DNA from: Cohaesibacter marisflavi | GTDB taxonomy: Bacteria > Pseudomonadota > Alphaproteobacteria > Rhizobiales > Cohaesibacteraceae | Assembly: GCF_900115225.1 (NCBI RefSeq) | Contig: NZ_FOVR01000013.1 | Span: 1 to 64,000, forward strand | Reading direction: 5' to 3' | Length of the DNA: 64,000 nucleotides | Shown here: positions 1-9,463 of the stretch, one piece after another | Layout of the letters: each line of letters starts with the position of its first letter | How positions within the stretch are numbered: the stretch's first letter is position 1 | The notes under the pieces: model-generated | The model's database searches: none | The model's input: only the letters and a program-made list of their open reading frames with translations | Told to the model about the DNA's origin: nothing | Made by a program: the position numbers and the translations under genes

Positions 1-32
1 CCTGTTCAAGCCTAATTATTAAAGCGTAACAA

Positions 33-86
33 AACCACTTCCAGTGGTTCAAGCGTAGCGTTTCAAACCTCCCCCTCTGGGGGAGG
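33..86 (-). terminator. Tandem hairpins downstream of the purB/hydrolase genes
   Basis: Two perfect short inverted repeats lie just past the hydrolase stop codon. One has an 8-bp G/C stem at 68-75 and 79-86 with a 3-nt loop. The other has a 7-bp stem at 33-39 and 43-49, followed on the minus strand by TTTTGTT. Read on the minus strand they are in the right place to end the rpe-purB-hydrolase transcript. The T tract is short, so termination efficiency is uncertain. Nothing else is seen between 1 and 132. Confidence 0.5.
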
Positions 87-132
87 TCATGACTTCCATG
101 TAACAGATAGCGGTTGGCTTGGCACGGCCAAG

Positions 133-687
133 TCAGGCGAGTTGGCTCATGAAATTGGCGAAGGTCATCAGGCCTTCGGGCCACGGACCTTGTCCGCTAT
201 GCTCGTTGATATGGCCGGTTTCGCCAGCGTCAACGAATGTCGAGCCCCATTTGCGTCCGAAATGCTCCGCCGTTTCAAACGCGCAGTATGGGTCACTGCG
301 CGAAGCGACAAGAATGGACGGGAAGGGCAGGGGCTCTTCCGGGATGGGCGCAAAGTGGCGAATATGGCCGGGAACATGATCGTCGCTCTCGACATTGGGC
401 ATGCCGACCAGAAAGGCACCCTTGACGATACCCGGAGCAATGGCGGCTGCGGCCTTCACGGTTGCCACGACCCCAAGCGAATGGGCCACGAGCACAGCAG
501 GGCGCTTTGCCTGCTCCACATCGGCAATGATCCGGCTGACCCAGCTTTCCATTTGCGGGTTGGCCCAATCTTCCTGCTCAATGCGTCGGGCAGACTTGAT
601 CTTGTCTTCCCAGCGGGATTGCCAATGGTCCGGGCCGGAATTGTCCAGCCCGGGAATAATGAAAATGTCTGCTTCAGACGCCTTCAT
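133..687 (-). CDS. RBBP9/YdeN-family alpha/beta serine hydrolase
   Basis: This 184-residue cytoplasmic protein has the compact alpha/beta-hydrolase layout of the RBBP9/YdeN (DUF452-like, formerly Ser_hydrolase) family. The nucleophile elbow AHSLG places Ser70. The acid is likely Asp132 (SRSDPYC) and the base His159 (GHINEHSGQG). The N-terminal PGLDNSGPDHWQ segment is typical of the family. There is no signal peptide or membrane segment. The ATG at 687 follows purB by 38 bp on the same strand, so the two are probably co-transcribed. The substrate is unknown; family members are small esterases or amidases. The family assignment is fairly sure, the role is not. Confidence 0.85.
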   Translation of the reverse strand: MKASEADIFIIPGLDNSGPDHWQSRWEDKIKSARRIEQEDWANPQMESWVSRIIADVEQAKRPAVLVAHSLGVVATVKAAAAIAPGIVKGAFLVGMPNVESDDHVPGHIRHFAPIPEEPLPFPSILVASRSDPYCAFETAEHFGRKWGSTFVDAGETGHINEHSGQGPWPEGLMTFANFMSQLA

Positions 688-725
688 TGGATTGCCTTTC
701 TTTCGCGCTTGCGATCGCGTCCGTC

Positions 726-2048
726 TTAACCGAATACGCGTTTGAAGATCACATCGACATTCTTGGTGTGATATCCCAGATCGAAGCGGTTCTTGATTTC
801 ATCTTCAGAGAGATATTGGCGCACATCTGCGTCATTCAAGAGCTCGGTGAGGAAATCGACTTCGGCAGCGCCAGCGTGGTGGTAGCTTTCCCAGACCTTC
901 ATGGCGTTGCGCTGAACGAGACGGTAGGCATCTTCGCGCGAAGAGCCTGCCTGCGTCAGGGCAAGCAGAATACGCTGGGAGTGAACGAGGCCACCAAGGC
1001 GATCCATGTTGCCAACCATGCGTTCTGGATAGACCAGAAGCTTGTCGATGACATTGGTCAGGCGCACCAGAGCAAAGTCCAGTGTGACTGTGGCATCTGG
1101 GCCGATCATGCGTTCAACGGAGGAGTGAGAGATGTCACGCTCATGCCAGAGAGCGACATTTTCCAGTGCAGGCGTTACCGATGAGCGGACAATGCGCGCC
1201 AGACCTGTGAGGTTTTCCGTAAGGATCGGGTTGCGCTTGTGCGGCATGGCGGAAGAGCCCTTCTGGCCTTTGGAGAAGAACTCCTCGGCTTCCAGAACTT
1301 CCGTGCGCTGCAGGTGGCGGATTTCGGTTGCGACACGCTCAACGGAAGACGCGACGACGCCCAGCGTTGCAAAGAACATGGCGTGACGGTCACGCGGGAT
1401 GACCTGGGTGGAAACAGGCTCGGCAGACAGGCCCATGGCTTCTGCCACATGTTCTTCCACGCTCGGGTCGATGTTGGCGAAGGTGCCCACAGCGCCGGAA
1501 ATGGCGCAGGTGGCGATTTCTTCACGTGCAGCGATCAGGCGCTTTTTGCAGCGATCAAATTCGGCATAGGCTTCAGCCATTTTGAGGCCAAAGGTAACCG
1601 GCTCAGCGTGGATACCATGAGACCGACCGATGCAGACGGTATCCTTGTGCTCCATTGCGCGGCGTTTGATTGCTTCGAGCAGCTTGTCGATGTCTGCCAA
1701 CAGCAGATCTGAGGCGCGGGTCAGCTGTACGTTGAAGCAGGTGTCCAGCACGTCCGATGAGGTCATGCCCTGATGCACGAAACGGGAATCCGGTCCGATG
1801 AATTCTGCCAGATGCGTGAGGAATGCGATCACATCATGCTTGGTCTCGCGCTCGATCTCGTCGATGCGGTCAATATCGAATTTGGCAGCGCCACCCTTTT
1901 CCCAAATGGTCTTTGCTGCGCTTTCCGGGATAACTCCGAGCTTTGCCAGCGCATCGCATGCATGAGCTTCGATTTCGAACCAGATGCGGAATTTGGTTTC
2001 CGGAGACCAGATATCGGTCATCTCGGAACGGGAGTAACGTGGGATCAT
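726..2048 (-). CDS. purB: Adenylosuccinate lyase
   Basis: PurB removes fumarate from SAICAR and from adenylosuccinate, acting twice in purine synthesis. The 440-residue protein carries the fumarase/aspartase-superfamily signature GSSAMPHKRNP at residues 264-274, on the flexible loop that holds the catalytic serine. The GRSHGIHAEP motif around residues 141-150 includes a substrate-binding/catalytic histidine. TSSDVLDT near residues 97-104 is also diagnostic. The length is that of bacterial PurB. The ATG at 2048 starts MIPRYSRSEM, a common PurB beginning. It lies 59 bp after rpe on the same strand. Confidence 0.97.
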   Translation of the reverse strand: MIPRYSRSEMTDIWSPETKFRIWFEIEAHACDALAKLGVIPESAAKTIWEKGGAAKFDIDRIDEIERETKHDVIAFLTHLAEFIGPDSRFVHQGMTSSDVLDTCFNVQLTRASDLLLADIDKLLEAIKRRAMEHKDTVCIGRSHGIHAEPVTFGLKMAEAYAEFDRCKKRLIAAREEIATCAISGAVGTFANIDPSVEEHVAEAMGLSAEPVSTQVIPRDRHAMFFATLGVVASSVERVATEIRHLQRTEVLEAEEFFSKGQKGSSAMPHKRNPILTENLTGLARIVRSSVTPALENVALWHERDISHSSVERMIGPDATVTLDFALVRLTNVIDKLLVYPERMVGNMDRLGGLVHSQRILLALTQAGSSREDAYRLVQRNAMKVWESYHHAGAAEVDFLTELLNDADVRQYLSEDEIKNRFDLGYHTKNVDVIFKRVFG

Positions 2049-2107
2049 GTCGTTGGCCTGTTCTTGATAGGTGAAGCGCGCTTTCGGGAGCAGCGCGTGA
2101 TTGAAAA

Positions 2108-2785
<678 letters not shown>

Positions 2786-2997
2786 GATGTCTGCTGTCCT
2801 TGAATAATCTGAATGATGCCCACGCGGTAGCACATTGTGCTCATATGGGCAAGCAGAGAGCCGGAGATGTTGGCTATGCCTACAAGAGATTCCCGGCTTT
2901 GCGGGAAAGGAGGGGCATTCAGAAGACGCACAGTCCCTACAATGAGGAACGCAGTCTCAAGACCGATTGTCATCCCCGGAAGGAGGGCCGCAGGTCT

Positions 2998-3471
2998 TTA
3001 TTCAGATAAAGGCAGAGAGGCTGTATCCTTGACGGTGGAAACGACAATGCGCGACTGCACATCAGACACCAGCTCGGAATTCAGCAGCTTGTTACGCAGG
3101 AAATTGTCGTAGGATTTGATGTCTTCGGTCACAACCTTAACCATGTAATCCACAGCGCCGGTTATGCGCTCGCAAATGACCACTTCCGGCCAGGTTTTGG
3201 TGAGACGATCGAACTCTTCCATATTTGTGCGGCTGGGCACTGTCAGCTTGACGAAAGCATAGGACACAAATCCAAGCCCGACGGCTTCTCGGTCGACGAT
3301 CGCGGTAATCTGCTTGAGTACGCCGCTTTCTTTGAGTTTTTTGATCCTGCGCCAGCAGGGGGTCTGGGACATGCCTGACTGCTTCGCAATTTCGGCAATG
3401 GAAAGCGATGCGTCGTCTTGCAGAACTTTCAGAATCCGGATGTCTCCGGAATCGAGTGTCAATTTTTCCAT
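2998..3471 (-). CDS. Lrp/AsnC-family transcriptional regulator
   Basis: The 157-residue protein has an N-terminal winged helix-turn-helix (about residues 5-60, with LSIAEIAKQSGMSQTPCWRR as the recognition helix). A C-terminal RAM ligand-binding domain covers about residues 65-150. The start at ATG 3471 gives MEKLTLDSGDI, a typical Lrp-family start; the longer upstream frame would add an unlikely hydrophobic leader. Such proteins sense amino acids and form octamers on DNA. The target is not evident: the gene lies between the P1 peptidase and rpe with gaps near 200 bp on both sides, so it is probably a single-gene unit. Confidence 0.9.
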   Translation of the reverse strand: MEKLTLDSGDIRILKVLQDDASLSIAEIAKQSGMSQTPCWRRIKKLKESGVLKQITAIVDREAVGLGFVSYAFVKLTVPSRTNMEEFDRLTKTWPEVVICERITGAVDYMVKVVTEDIKSYDNFLRNKLLNSELVSDVQSRIVVSTVKDTASLPLSE

Positions 3472-3665
3472 TTTTCGCTCACTTGAGAAGAAATTCTTCC
3501 AAAAACTACCCATAAAATAAGGGTTTGTATATATCAATTTTGGTTGAACTGTCAAAAAGGGGAAAAATCTGTTTTGACAGATGTGCGTGAAGCCATGATG
3601 GAGGGTGCGCTTTGAGTGGCTTGGAAATGGTATTGAATTTCAATAAGCTAAGAGGCGCGTTCTGC

Positions 3666-4673
3666 TTACTTTCCGAATTTCTGTTGCCAAGTCGGAAAGA
3701 TGTCATTGGCTCTGGGCTGCGCTTCATAGATGCCGCGGGCTATGGCGCGGGCCATTGTTGCGGCTGCGTAAGCACCAAGTTCTATGAATGCCCGATCATT
3801 GTCGGGCAAATCCTTGGCTCCTGTGGACAGGGCGAAGATCAGGTCGCCATCCATCGGTGTATGTGAGGGCCAGAGCGCTCGGGCAAATCCATCATGGGCC
3901 ATGATGGCGAGTCGCCTTGCCGCTGCCTTGGTGAGGCAGGCATCTGTGGCGATGATACCAATTGTTGTATTGCTGCTTTGGCCTCGCGCCTCTTGCATGG
4001 CGTCCATCTTGGTTTTGGGGAGCGCTATATCGGGTGGCATTGAGGCTGGTAGGCCCAGCCCGCCAAATTCCCTATTCTGCTCGAAGGGAGCTGCCCAGAA
4101 ATTGGGGCTTTCGCCCATGGTGGCCTGTCCGAGAGCATTGACCGCAACCAATGCGCCAATGGTGATACCGGAGGCGGTGCGCATGGATGCCGAGCCTAAG
4201 CCGCCTTTAAGTCCTGCAATCAGGGCGCCAGAGCCAGCGCCATGGCTACCAAGGGCAAAGTCGCTTGCTGCCTGTTTGGCCGCTTGCCAGCCCAAATCCC
4301 AGTAGGGGCTTTTCTGTCCCCAGTTCTTGTCGCCACCATTGGCCAGATCGAACAGAATCGCCGCTGGAACGATAGGAACGCTCACAGGGCCAACGGCGAA
4401 GCCGCGTCCTTGTTCCTTCAGCCAGCCTTGCACGCCGCCGGCAGCATCCAGCCCGAAGGCTGAACCGCCAGAAAGGGTAAGCGCATCAATGCGCTCCACC
4501 GTCTGGTCGGGCGCCAACAGGTCCGTGTCGCGGGTGCCCGGTGCGCCCCCCAGAACCGCATAGGAGGCGACCATCGGCTCTGCGCAGATCAGCGTCGTTG
4601 TGCCTGATTTCAGGGTTTCATCAGTGGCGTTGCCAACCAGAATGCCGTCGATGTCTGTGATGAGGTTCTTCAT
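3666..4673 (-). CDS. P1 (DmpA/NylC-like) family N-terminal-nucleophile hydrolase
   Basis: This 335-residue protein belongs to peptidase family S58/P1, self-cleaving hydrolases that include the aminopeptidase DmpA and the nylon-oligomer hydrolase NylC. Conserved blocks include LTLSGGSAFGLDAAGG (residues 66-80) and KGGLGSASMR (156-165). The segment SSNTTIGIIATDA places Asn235/Thr236 where NylC-type members cut themselves to expose a threonine nucleophile. ATG 4673 gives MKNLITDIDGILVGN, the usual start. There is no signal peptide, so it is cytoplasmic. It is separated from livK by the liv terminator, so it has its own promoter. The natural substrate cannot be read from the sequence. Confidence 0.88.
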   Translation of the reverse strand: MKNLITDIDGILVGNATDETLKSGTTTLICAEPMVASYAVLGGAPGTRDTDLLAPDQTVERIDALTLSGGSAFGLDAAGGVQGWLKEQGRGFAVGPVSVPIVPAAILFDLANGGDKNWGQKSPYWDLGWQAAKQAASDFALGSHGAGSGALIAGLKGGLGSASMRTASGITIGALVAVNALGQATMGESPNFWAAPFEQNREFGGLGLPASMPPDIALPKTKMDAMQEARGQSSNTTIGIIATDACLTKAAARRLAIMAHDGFARALWPSHTPMDGDLIFALSTGAKDLPDNDRAFIELGAYAAATMARAIARGIYEAQPRANDIFPTWQQKFGK

Positions 4674-4803
4674 GGAGCCGTCCGGGGTTTTTGTTTGGAG
4701 CGGGTAAGGGAAGGGCGTGCAAGCCACTATAGGCGCACGGGCTTGAGCATGGAAAGGGCGCAAAAGGGATGCCCGGAAGAAAGGTCAGGAAAAAGATCAA
4801 AAA

Positions 4804-4828
4804 GAAAGCCCCTCGCTGAGGGGCTTTC
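4804..4828 (-). terminator. Rho-independent terminator of the liv operon
   Basis: A perfect 11-bp stem (GAAAGCCCCTC at 4804-4814 with its complement at 4818-4828) has a 3-nt loop. Read on the minus strand it is followed by two T5 tracts. It lies about 50 bp past the livK stop codon and would end the liv transcript. Confidence 0.9.
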
Positions 4829-4879
4829 TCGTGTGTCTCAAGCGTGCAAGCTCAGACTTCGCTTATGCGAAAGCCGGGC

Positions 4880-5986
4880 TTATTTGTAGCCATACTTGCC
4901 GTCGCTCCACTTGTACCAGACATAGCCTGGCAGGGTGACGTCGCCTTTGTCGTCGAAGGACAGGTTGCCCAGAACGGTCGGGAACTCACCAGCATTCAGT
5001 GCTTCGTTGACAGCATCATAGTCGGTGGAACCGGCAGCCTTGACAGCGTCGACATACGCCTGGATTGCAGCATAGGTGTAGAGAACATAGCCTTCAGTGG
5101 TCAGGCCCTTTTTCTTGAATTCTTCAACAACCGGAGCAGCTTCTGGGTTGAGAGCCGGGTCCGGAGAGAAGGTCATCAGGGTGCCTTCGCCAGCATCACC
5201 GGTGATGGACCAGTATTCGTCGGTCACCAGAGCATCACCAGAGATCAGCACGGTATCCATGCCCTGGTTGCGCATCTGGCGCACGATGAGGCCAGCTTCG
5301 GTGTGGTAACCACCAACATACAGAGCGTCGATTTTCGCCTGCTTCAGCTTGGAAACCAGCGCGGTGTAGTCTTTTTCACCTGCGGTGTAGGCTTCATACA
5401 TGATGACTTTGCCACCAAGAGCTTCGAAAGCAGCTTTGGTCTGGTCAGCCAGGCCTTTACCATAGGCGGTCTTATCCTGAATGATGGCAACATTCTTGTC
5501 TTTGAACTCATCCCAAAGTAGTTTGCCGGCTACTTCACCCTGCTGGTCATCACGACCGCAAACACGATAGGTGCCGCCGTCCGGATTTGGACGCTCGTCG
5601 GTGAATTTCGGGTTGGTGGATGCCGGAGAAATCTGGACAATGCCTTCCTCAGCATAAACGGATGATGCCGGAATAGAAGAGCCTGAGCAGAAGTGGCCAG
5701 CCATGAAGGTTACGCCTTTACCGACCATCTGGTTGGCAACGGCAACAGCCTGTTTCGGGTCACATGCGTCATCGCCGATTTCAAGCTTGAGCATTTCACC
5801 ATTCACGCCGCCAGCAGCGTTAATGTCTTCAACAGCCTGTTCTGCACCGATCTTCATCTGCTGACCGAAGGAAGCATACTGACCGGTCATCGGACCTGCG
5901 GTGGCGATGATGATTTCAGCGAATGCCCCACTGGTCATTGCGATGGAGCCTGCGAGTGCGACGCCTGCCAAAAGTAGTTTTTTCAT
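4880..5986 (-). CDS. livK: Branched-chain amino acid ABC transporter, substrate-binding protein
   Basis: This 368-residue periplasmic protein of the Leu/Ile/Val-binding (Peripla_BP_6) family captures branched-chain amino acids and delivers them to LivHM. A signal peptide MKKLLLAGVALAGSIAMTSG ends near AFA at residue 22. The mature part begins with EIIIATAGPMTGQYASFG and includes the DDACDPKQAV segment typical of LivJ/LivK. The ATG at 5986 is preceded by GGGAGAG. It is the last gene of the liv operon, after a 242-bp gap that contains an RNA hairpin, which may allow separate high-level expression. Confidence 0.95.
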   Translation of the reverse strand: MKKLLLAGVALAGSIAMTSGAFAEIIIATAGPMTGQYASFGQQMKIGAEQAVEDINAAGGVNGEMLKLEIGDDACDPKQAVAVANQMVGKGVTFMAGHFCSGSSIPASSVYAEEGIVQISPASTNPKFTDERPNPDGGTYRVCGRDDQQGEVAGKLLWDEFKDKNVAIIQDKTAYGKGLADQTKAAFEALGGKVIMYEAYTAGEKDYTALVSKLKQAKIDALYVGGYHTEAGLIVRQMRNQGMDTVLISGDALVTDEYWSITGDAGEGTLMTFSPDPALNPEAAPVVEEFKKKGLTTEGYVLYTYAAIQAYVDAVKAAGSTDYDAVNEALNAGEFPTVLGNLSFDDKGDVTLPGYVWYKWSDGKYGYK

Positions 5987-6020
5987 TAAAACTCTCCCAT
6001 TGAGATGTTTGCAGTGTTCC

Positions 6021-6049
6021 GCTGTGCCTTTGTTTTTTGGCGGCACAGC
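6021..6049 (-). other. Hairpin in the livK leader
   Basis: A perfect 8-bp inverted repeat (GCTGTGCC at 6021-6028 and GGCACAGC at 6042-6049, 13-nt loop) lies 35-63 bp upstream of the livK start. It is not followed by a T run on the minus strand, so it is more likely an mRNA-stabilising or processing structure, or an operator, than a terminator. Confidence 0.4.
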
Positions 6050-6228
6050 TATTCTGGTGCGATTTTTATTGAACCTTACGGTCATGTGAGTTTGGCTATT
6101 TCTCCTGACAATGGAATAAAATGGCCCCCCTCATTTGGCCCGACAGCAATGCAAGACAAATACCCCCACGATTTGCTGCGGTAGGACAGTGGCGCTGACC
6201 GCCACCATCAATCTTGATGAAAATTGGC

Positions 6229-6567
6229 TTAGCCTTTGCGCTCTTTCCATGTGAGCGGGCTGACTTTTTCATAGAGCCAATGATACTGCCTCACCATCTG
6301 GTTGGTGCGGGTGAACCGGAAGCCAAGCCAACAAATGATCAAAAGAATGATCAAGTCGACAATATAGTAGTGAAGCGAAAGCAACGTGCCTTCAAATAGG
6401 GCAAAATGCAGGAACCTGACGCCGGCGGCCAGCAGGATCATGTAGCTAATGATCTGCGAGGTTGGCTTCCAGGTGTTTGCAATGGCGCGCCCAGCCATCC
6501 ATGCGGCGCCGCCGCCAAGGCAAATCGTAACCAGCAGAAGGGTTCCAAAAGAAACTTCCCAAAGCAT
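6229..6567 (-). CDS. Small membrane protein of the liv operon (DUF6867-like)
   Basis: This 112-residue protein has three predicted membrane segments (about residues 5-27, 37-58 and 65-84) and a basic, aromatic C-terminal tail rich in Trp and Tyr. It sits between livF and livK, 14 bp after livF. From memory this position is shared by a family in Hyphomicrobiales now called DUF6867; that name should be confirmed. It is likely an accessory part of the branched-chain amino acid importer or its membrane assembly. No catalytic motif is visible. Confidence 0.75.
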   Translation of the reverse strand: MLWEVSFGTLLLVTICLGGGAAWMAGRAIANTWKPTSQIISYMILLAAGVRFLHFALFEGTLLSLHYYIVDLIILLIICWLGFRFTRTNQMVRQYHWLYEKVSPLTWKERKG

Positions 6568-6581
6568 TGAACTTTCCTCTC

Positions 6582-7307
6582 TTAATGCCGTCCGCCTTCA
6601 AGGTAGGCTGCCTGGACTTCTGGATTGGAGAGAAGTTCCTTGCCGCCACCCGACATGGTAATCTGGCCGTTGATCATGACATAGCCACGATGTGCAAGCC
6701 GTAGAGCGTGATAGGCGTTCTGTTCGACGAGGAAAACGGTCAAACCCTGTTTCTCGTTCAGTTCCTTGACCACCTCGAAAATCTGCTTGACCACGAGGGG
6801 GGCAAGCCCCAGAGACGGCTCATCCAGCATGAGAAGCTTCGGGCGGGCCATGAGCGCGCGACCGATTGCGAGCATCTGCTGTTCGCCACCCGAGAGGGTG
6901 CCGCCACGTTGGCTCTGGCGTTTTTCAAGGATGGGAAAGAGGTCATAGACCATGCGCAAATCTTCTTCGAAATGCGCGTAGTCGATCACAGCCGCTCCCA
7001 TCTGCAGATTTTCCAGCACCGTCATGCGGCCAAAAATGCGGCGTCCTTCTGGGGACTGAGCGATGGCCTTTTTGACGATCTGGTGGGTTGGCAGAGTGGT
7101 GATATTCTCACCGTCATAGATGATCTGACCCTCGCGAGCGCGCGTAACGCCACAGATGGTCATCATTGTGGTGGATTTGCCAGCGCCGTTTGCGCCAATG
7201 ACCGTTACGATTTCACCGCGGTGAACGTCCAGATCAATACCGCGCAGGGCAACAATTTTGCCATAGTAGGTTTTTACGCCCTTTAGGCTGAGGAGGATAT
7301 CGCTCAT
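6582..7307 (-). CDS. livF: Branched-chain amino acid ABC transporter ATPase LivF
   Basis: One of the two nucleotide-binding subunits that power the LivHM permease. The 241-residue protein shows Walker A GANGAGKST, the signature LSGGEQQ, Walker B LLMLDEPSLGLAP and the switch histidine region of LivF-type ATPases. Its start overlaps the livG stop codon by 4 bp (ATGA), indicating translational coupling. Confidence 0.96.
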   Translation of the reverse strand: MSDILLSLKGVKTYYGKIVALRGIDLDVHRGEIVTVIGANGAGKSTTMMTICGVTRAREGQIIYDGENITTLPTHQIVKKAIAQSPEGRRIFGRMTVLENLQMGAAVIDYAHFEEDLRMVYDLFPILEKRQSQRGGTLSGGEQQMLAIGRALMARPKLLMLDEPSLGLAPLVVKQIFEVVKELNEKQGLTVFLVEQNAYHALRLAHRGYVMINGQITMSGGGKELLSNPEVQAAYLEGGRH

Positions 7308-8173
7308 GACGTGGCTCCCTCTTTCTGCCCGACTTTGGCTTCGGCTTCAGCAACTTCGACTTCATCGTCATCAACGCCCAGATAGGCGGCGATGACGCGC
7401 GGATCATTCTGGACGAAATCTGCGTCGCCGTCGGAAATCTTGACGCCATAGTCAAGAACCACGACGTGATCGGAAATTTCCATCACCATGGACATGTCAT
7501 GCTCGATGAGCAGAACGGCTGTCTTGTCGATATCCCGAATGGAATGAAGCAGGCCGTTGAGTTCGCTGGTCTCTCGCGGGTTGAGGCCGGCAGCCGGTTC
7601 GTCAAGGCACAATAGCTCGGGATTGGTGCACATGGCACGGGCAATCTCGAGGCGACGCTGGTCGCCATAAGGCAGGTCAGCTGCCGGATCATCAGCACGA
7701 TCAATCAGATTGATACGCTCAAGCCACTCGGTCGCTTTCTTGACCGAGGCATTCTCGGACTTGCGGAAGGACTTGATGCCGAAGATGCCGCCGATCGAAA
7801 AGACCGAGTCTTTCATCAGCTTGTTGTGCTGCGCGATCATGAGGTTTTCCAGTACGGTCATACCACCGAACAGTCGAATATTCTGGAAGGTCCGGGCAAC
7901 GCGAGCGTGATGGGCGATCTCGAAATCAGGGATGCGTTCCAGCAGAAACTCCTGCCCGTTCTCCCGTTTCATCGTGATGCGCCCTTCGGTTGGCTTGTAG
8001 AAGCCGGTGACGCAGTTAAAGACGGTTGTCTTGCCAGCGCCATTCGGGCCGATCAGGGCCGTGATGTCACCGCGCCCAACCTCGAAGGAGAGGTCGTCGA
8101 CCGCGACCAGACCGCCAAAGCGCATGGTGAGATGCTCAACGGTCAGGATTGGATTGTCTTGCCAAGTGGTCAT
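7304..8173 (-). CDS. livG: Branched-chain amino acid ABC transporter ATPase LivG
   Basis: The second ATPase subunit of the importer. The 289-residue protein has Walker A GPNGAGKTT, the LivG-type signature LPYGDQRR, Walker B LLCLDEPAAGLNP and the BCA_ABC_TP_C tail ending near residue 270. The last 20 residues are an acidic/charged extension (DDDEVEVAEAEA) longer than in enteric LivG. It overlaps livM and livF by 4 bp at its two ends. Confidence 0.96.
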   Translation of the reverse strand: MTTWQDNPILTVEHLTMRFGGLVAVDDLSFEVGRGDITALIGPNGAGKTTVFNCVTGFYKPTEGRITMKRENGQEFLLERIPDFEIAHHARVARTFQNIRLFGGMTVLENLMIAQHNKLMKDSVFSIGGIFGIKSFRKSENASVKKATEWLERINLIDRADDPAADLPYGDQRRLEIARAMCTNPELLCLDEPAAGLNPRETSELNGLLHSIRDIDKTAVLLIEHDMSMVMEISDHVVVLDYGVKISDGDADFVQNDPRVIAAYLGVDDDEVEVAEAEAKVGQKEGATS

Positions 8174-9462
8174 CCTTCACCCTCCGCAACGAGATCACCG
8201 GATACGGATTTCTTCTCCTTGAGGAACACTGAAGGTGCCCTGCTGGAGACAATGCCGCGTGGTTTCCAGATCATGATACCGACCATCAGCAGGCCGAAGA
8301 CGAGCATGCGCAGATCTTCCAGATCACGGAAGACCTCGAAACCGCCAATCATGACGAGCGAGGCGATAACGACACCCAACTGGCTGCCCAGACCGCCCAG
8401 AACCACGATGGCCAAAATGATCGCCGATTCCATGAAGGTGAAACTTTCCGGAGAAATGAAGCCCTGTCTGGTAGCGAAGAAGGCTCCGGCGAAACCGCCG
8501 AACATGGCGCCCAATGCGAAGGCCGTCAGCTTGGTGTTGGTGGTGTTGATGCCCAGAGACCGGCAGGCAATCTCGTCTTCACGCAAGGCTTCCCAAGCGC
8601 GCCCGATTGGCAACTTGCGCAAACGCATGGTCACGAAGTTGGTTATCAGCGCGAGGATCAAAATGAGATAGAAGAGGAAGATGATCCGGTGCATGGAAGA
8701 ATAGTCGAGCCCGAAGAAATCCGCAAAGCCGTTCTTGCGGGTAAATTCCAACCCGAAGAAGGAGGGGCGTGGAATACGGGAGATGCCATCCGGGCCGCCG
8801 GTAAATTCATACCAGTTCAGCAGGACGACACGAATGATTTCCCCGAATGCCAGGGTCACGATTGCCAGATAGTCGCCGCGCAGGCGAAGGACAGGGAAGC
8901 CAAGGATCATGCCCCAGAAGGCTGCCAGAATGCCGGCGAGCGGCAGACAGACCCAGAAGGACAGGTCGAAATACTGCGCGAAGAGGGCGTATGAATAGGC
9001 GCCCACCGCATAGAAGGCGACATATCCAAGGTCAAGCAGACCAGCCAGACCCACCACGATATTGAGACCCCAGCCGAGCATGATGTAGGTGAGCACCAGA
9101 ATGCCCATGTCGATGACATAGCGGTTGCCATAAAAGGGCAGGGTGACGGCGAAGAGCAGCAACAGGGGACCGACAAGCTTGCCGATCTTGCTGACCGTAT
9201 CCTGCTTGGGCAGCATGGCGTTCATGGCATTGGCAACCGGATTGTTACCGCGCCAGATGAGCAGGCTCATGGCAAGGCGACCGACGAAAACGACGCCCAC
9301 CATCCATGCGACGAGGCCCCATTGGCCCACAATGACAAGGCCGCCTTGTTCGGTCTTGGTGCGCAGGCCAACCATGATGGAGGCGAGCAGAAGGGTAATC
9401 ACCGCGGCGAGGGCTGCATCTTTCAACGCAGCGCCAACGCGCGTTTGCAAGAAGTCTGACAT
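8170..9462 (-). CDS. livM: Branched-chain amino acid ABC transporter permease LivM
   Basis: Integral membrane subunit of the importer. The 430-residue protein has about ten hydrophobic segments and the family blocks GLNIVVGLAGLLDLG, GDYLAIVTLAFGEI and AREDEIACRSLGIN-like text (here ALREDEIACRSLGIN). The N-terminal roughly 100 residues, before the conserved permease core, form an extra hydrophobic region found in long LivM proteins. It starts 1 bp after livH and overlaps livG by 4 bp. Confidence 0.95.
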   Translation of the reverse strand: MSDFLQTRVGAALKDAALAAVITLLLASIMVGLRTKTEQGGLVIVGQWGLVAWMVGVVFVGRLAMSLLIWRGNNPVANAMNAMLPKQDTVSKIGKLVGPLLLLFAVTLPFYGNRYVIDMGILVLTYIMLGWGLNIVVGLAGLLDLGYVAFYAVGAYSYALFAQYFDLSFWVCLPLAGILAAFWGMILGFPVLRLRGDYLAIVTLAFGEIIRVVLLNWYEFTGGPDGISRIPRPSFFGLEFTRKNGFADFFGLDYSSMHRIIFLFYLILILALITNFVTMRLRKLPIGRAWEALREDEIACRSLGINTTNTKLTAFALGAMFGGFAGAFFATRQGFISPESFTFMESAIILAIVVLGGLGSQLGVVIASLVMIGGFEVFRDLEDLRMLVFGLLMVGIMIWKPRGIVSSRAPSVFLKEKKSVSGDLVAEGEG

Positions 9463-9463
9463 A

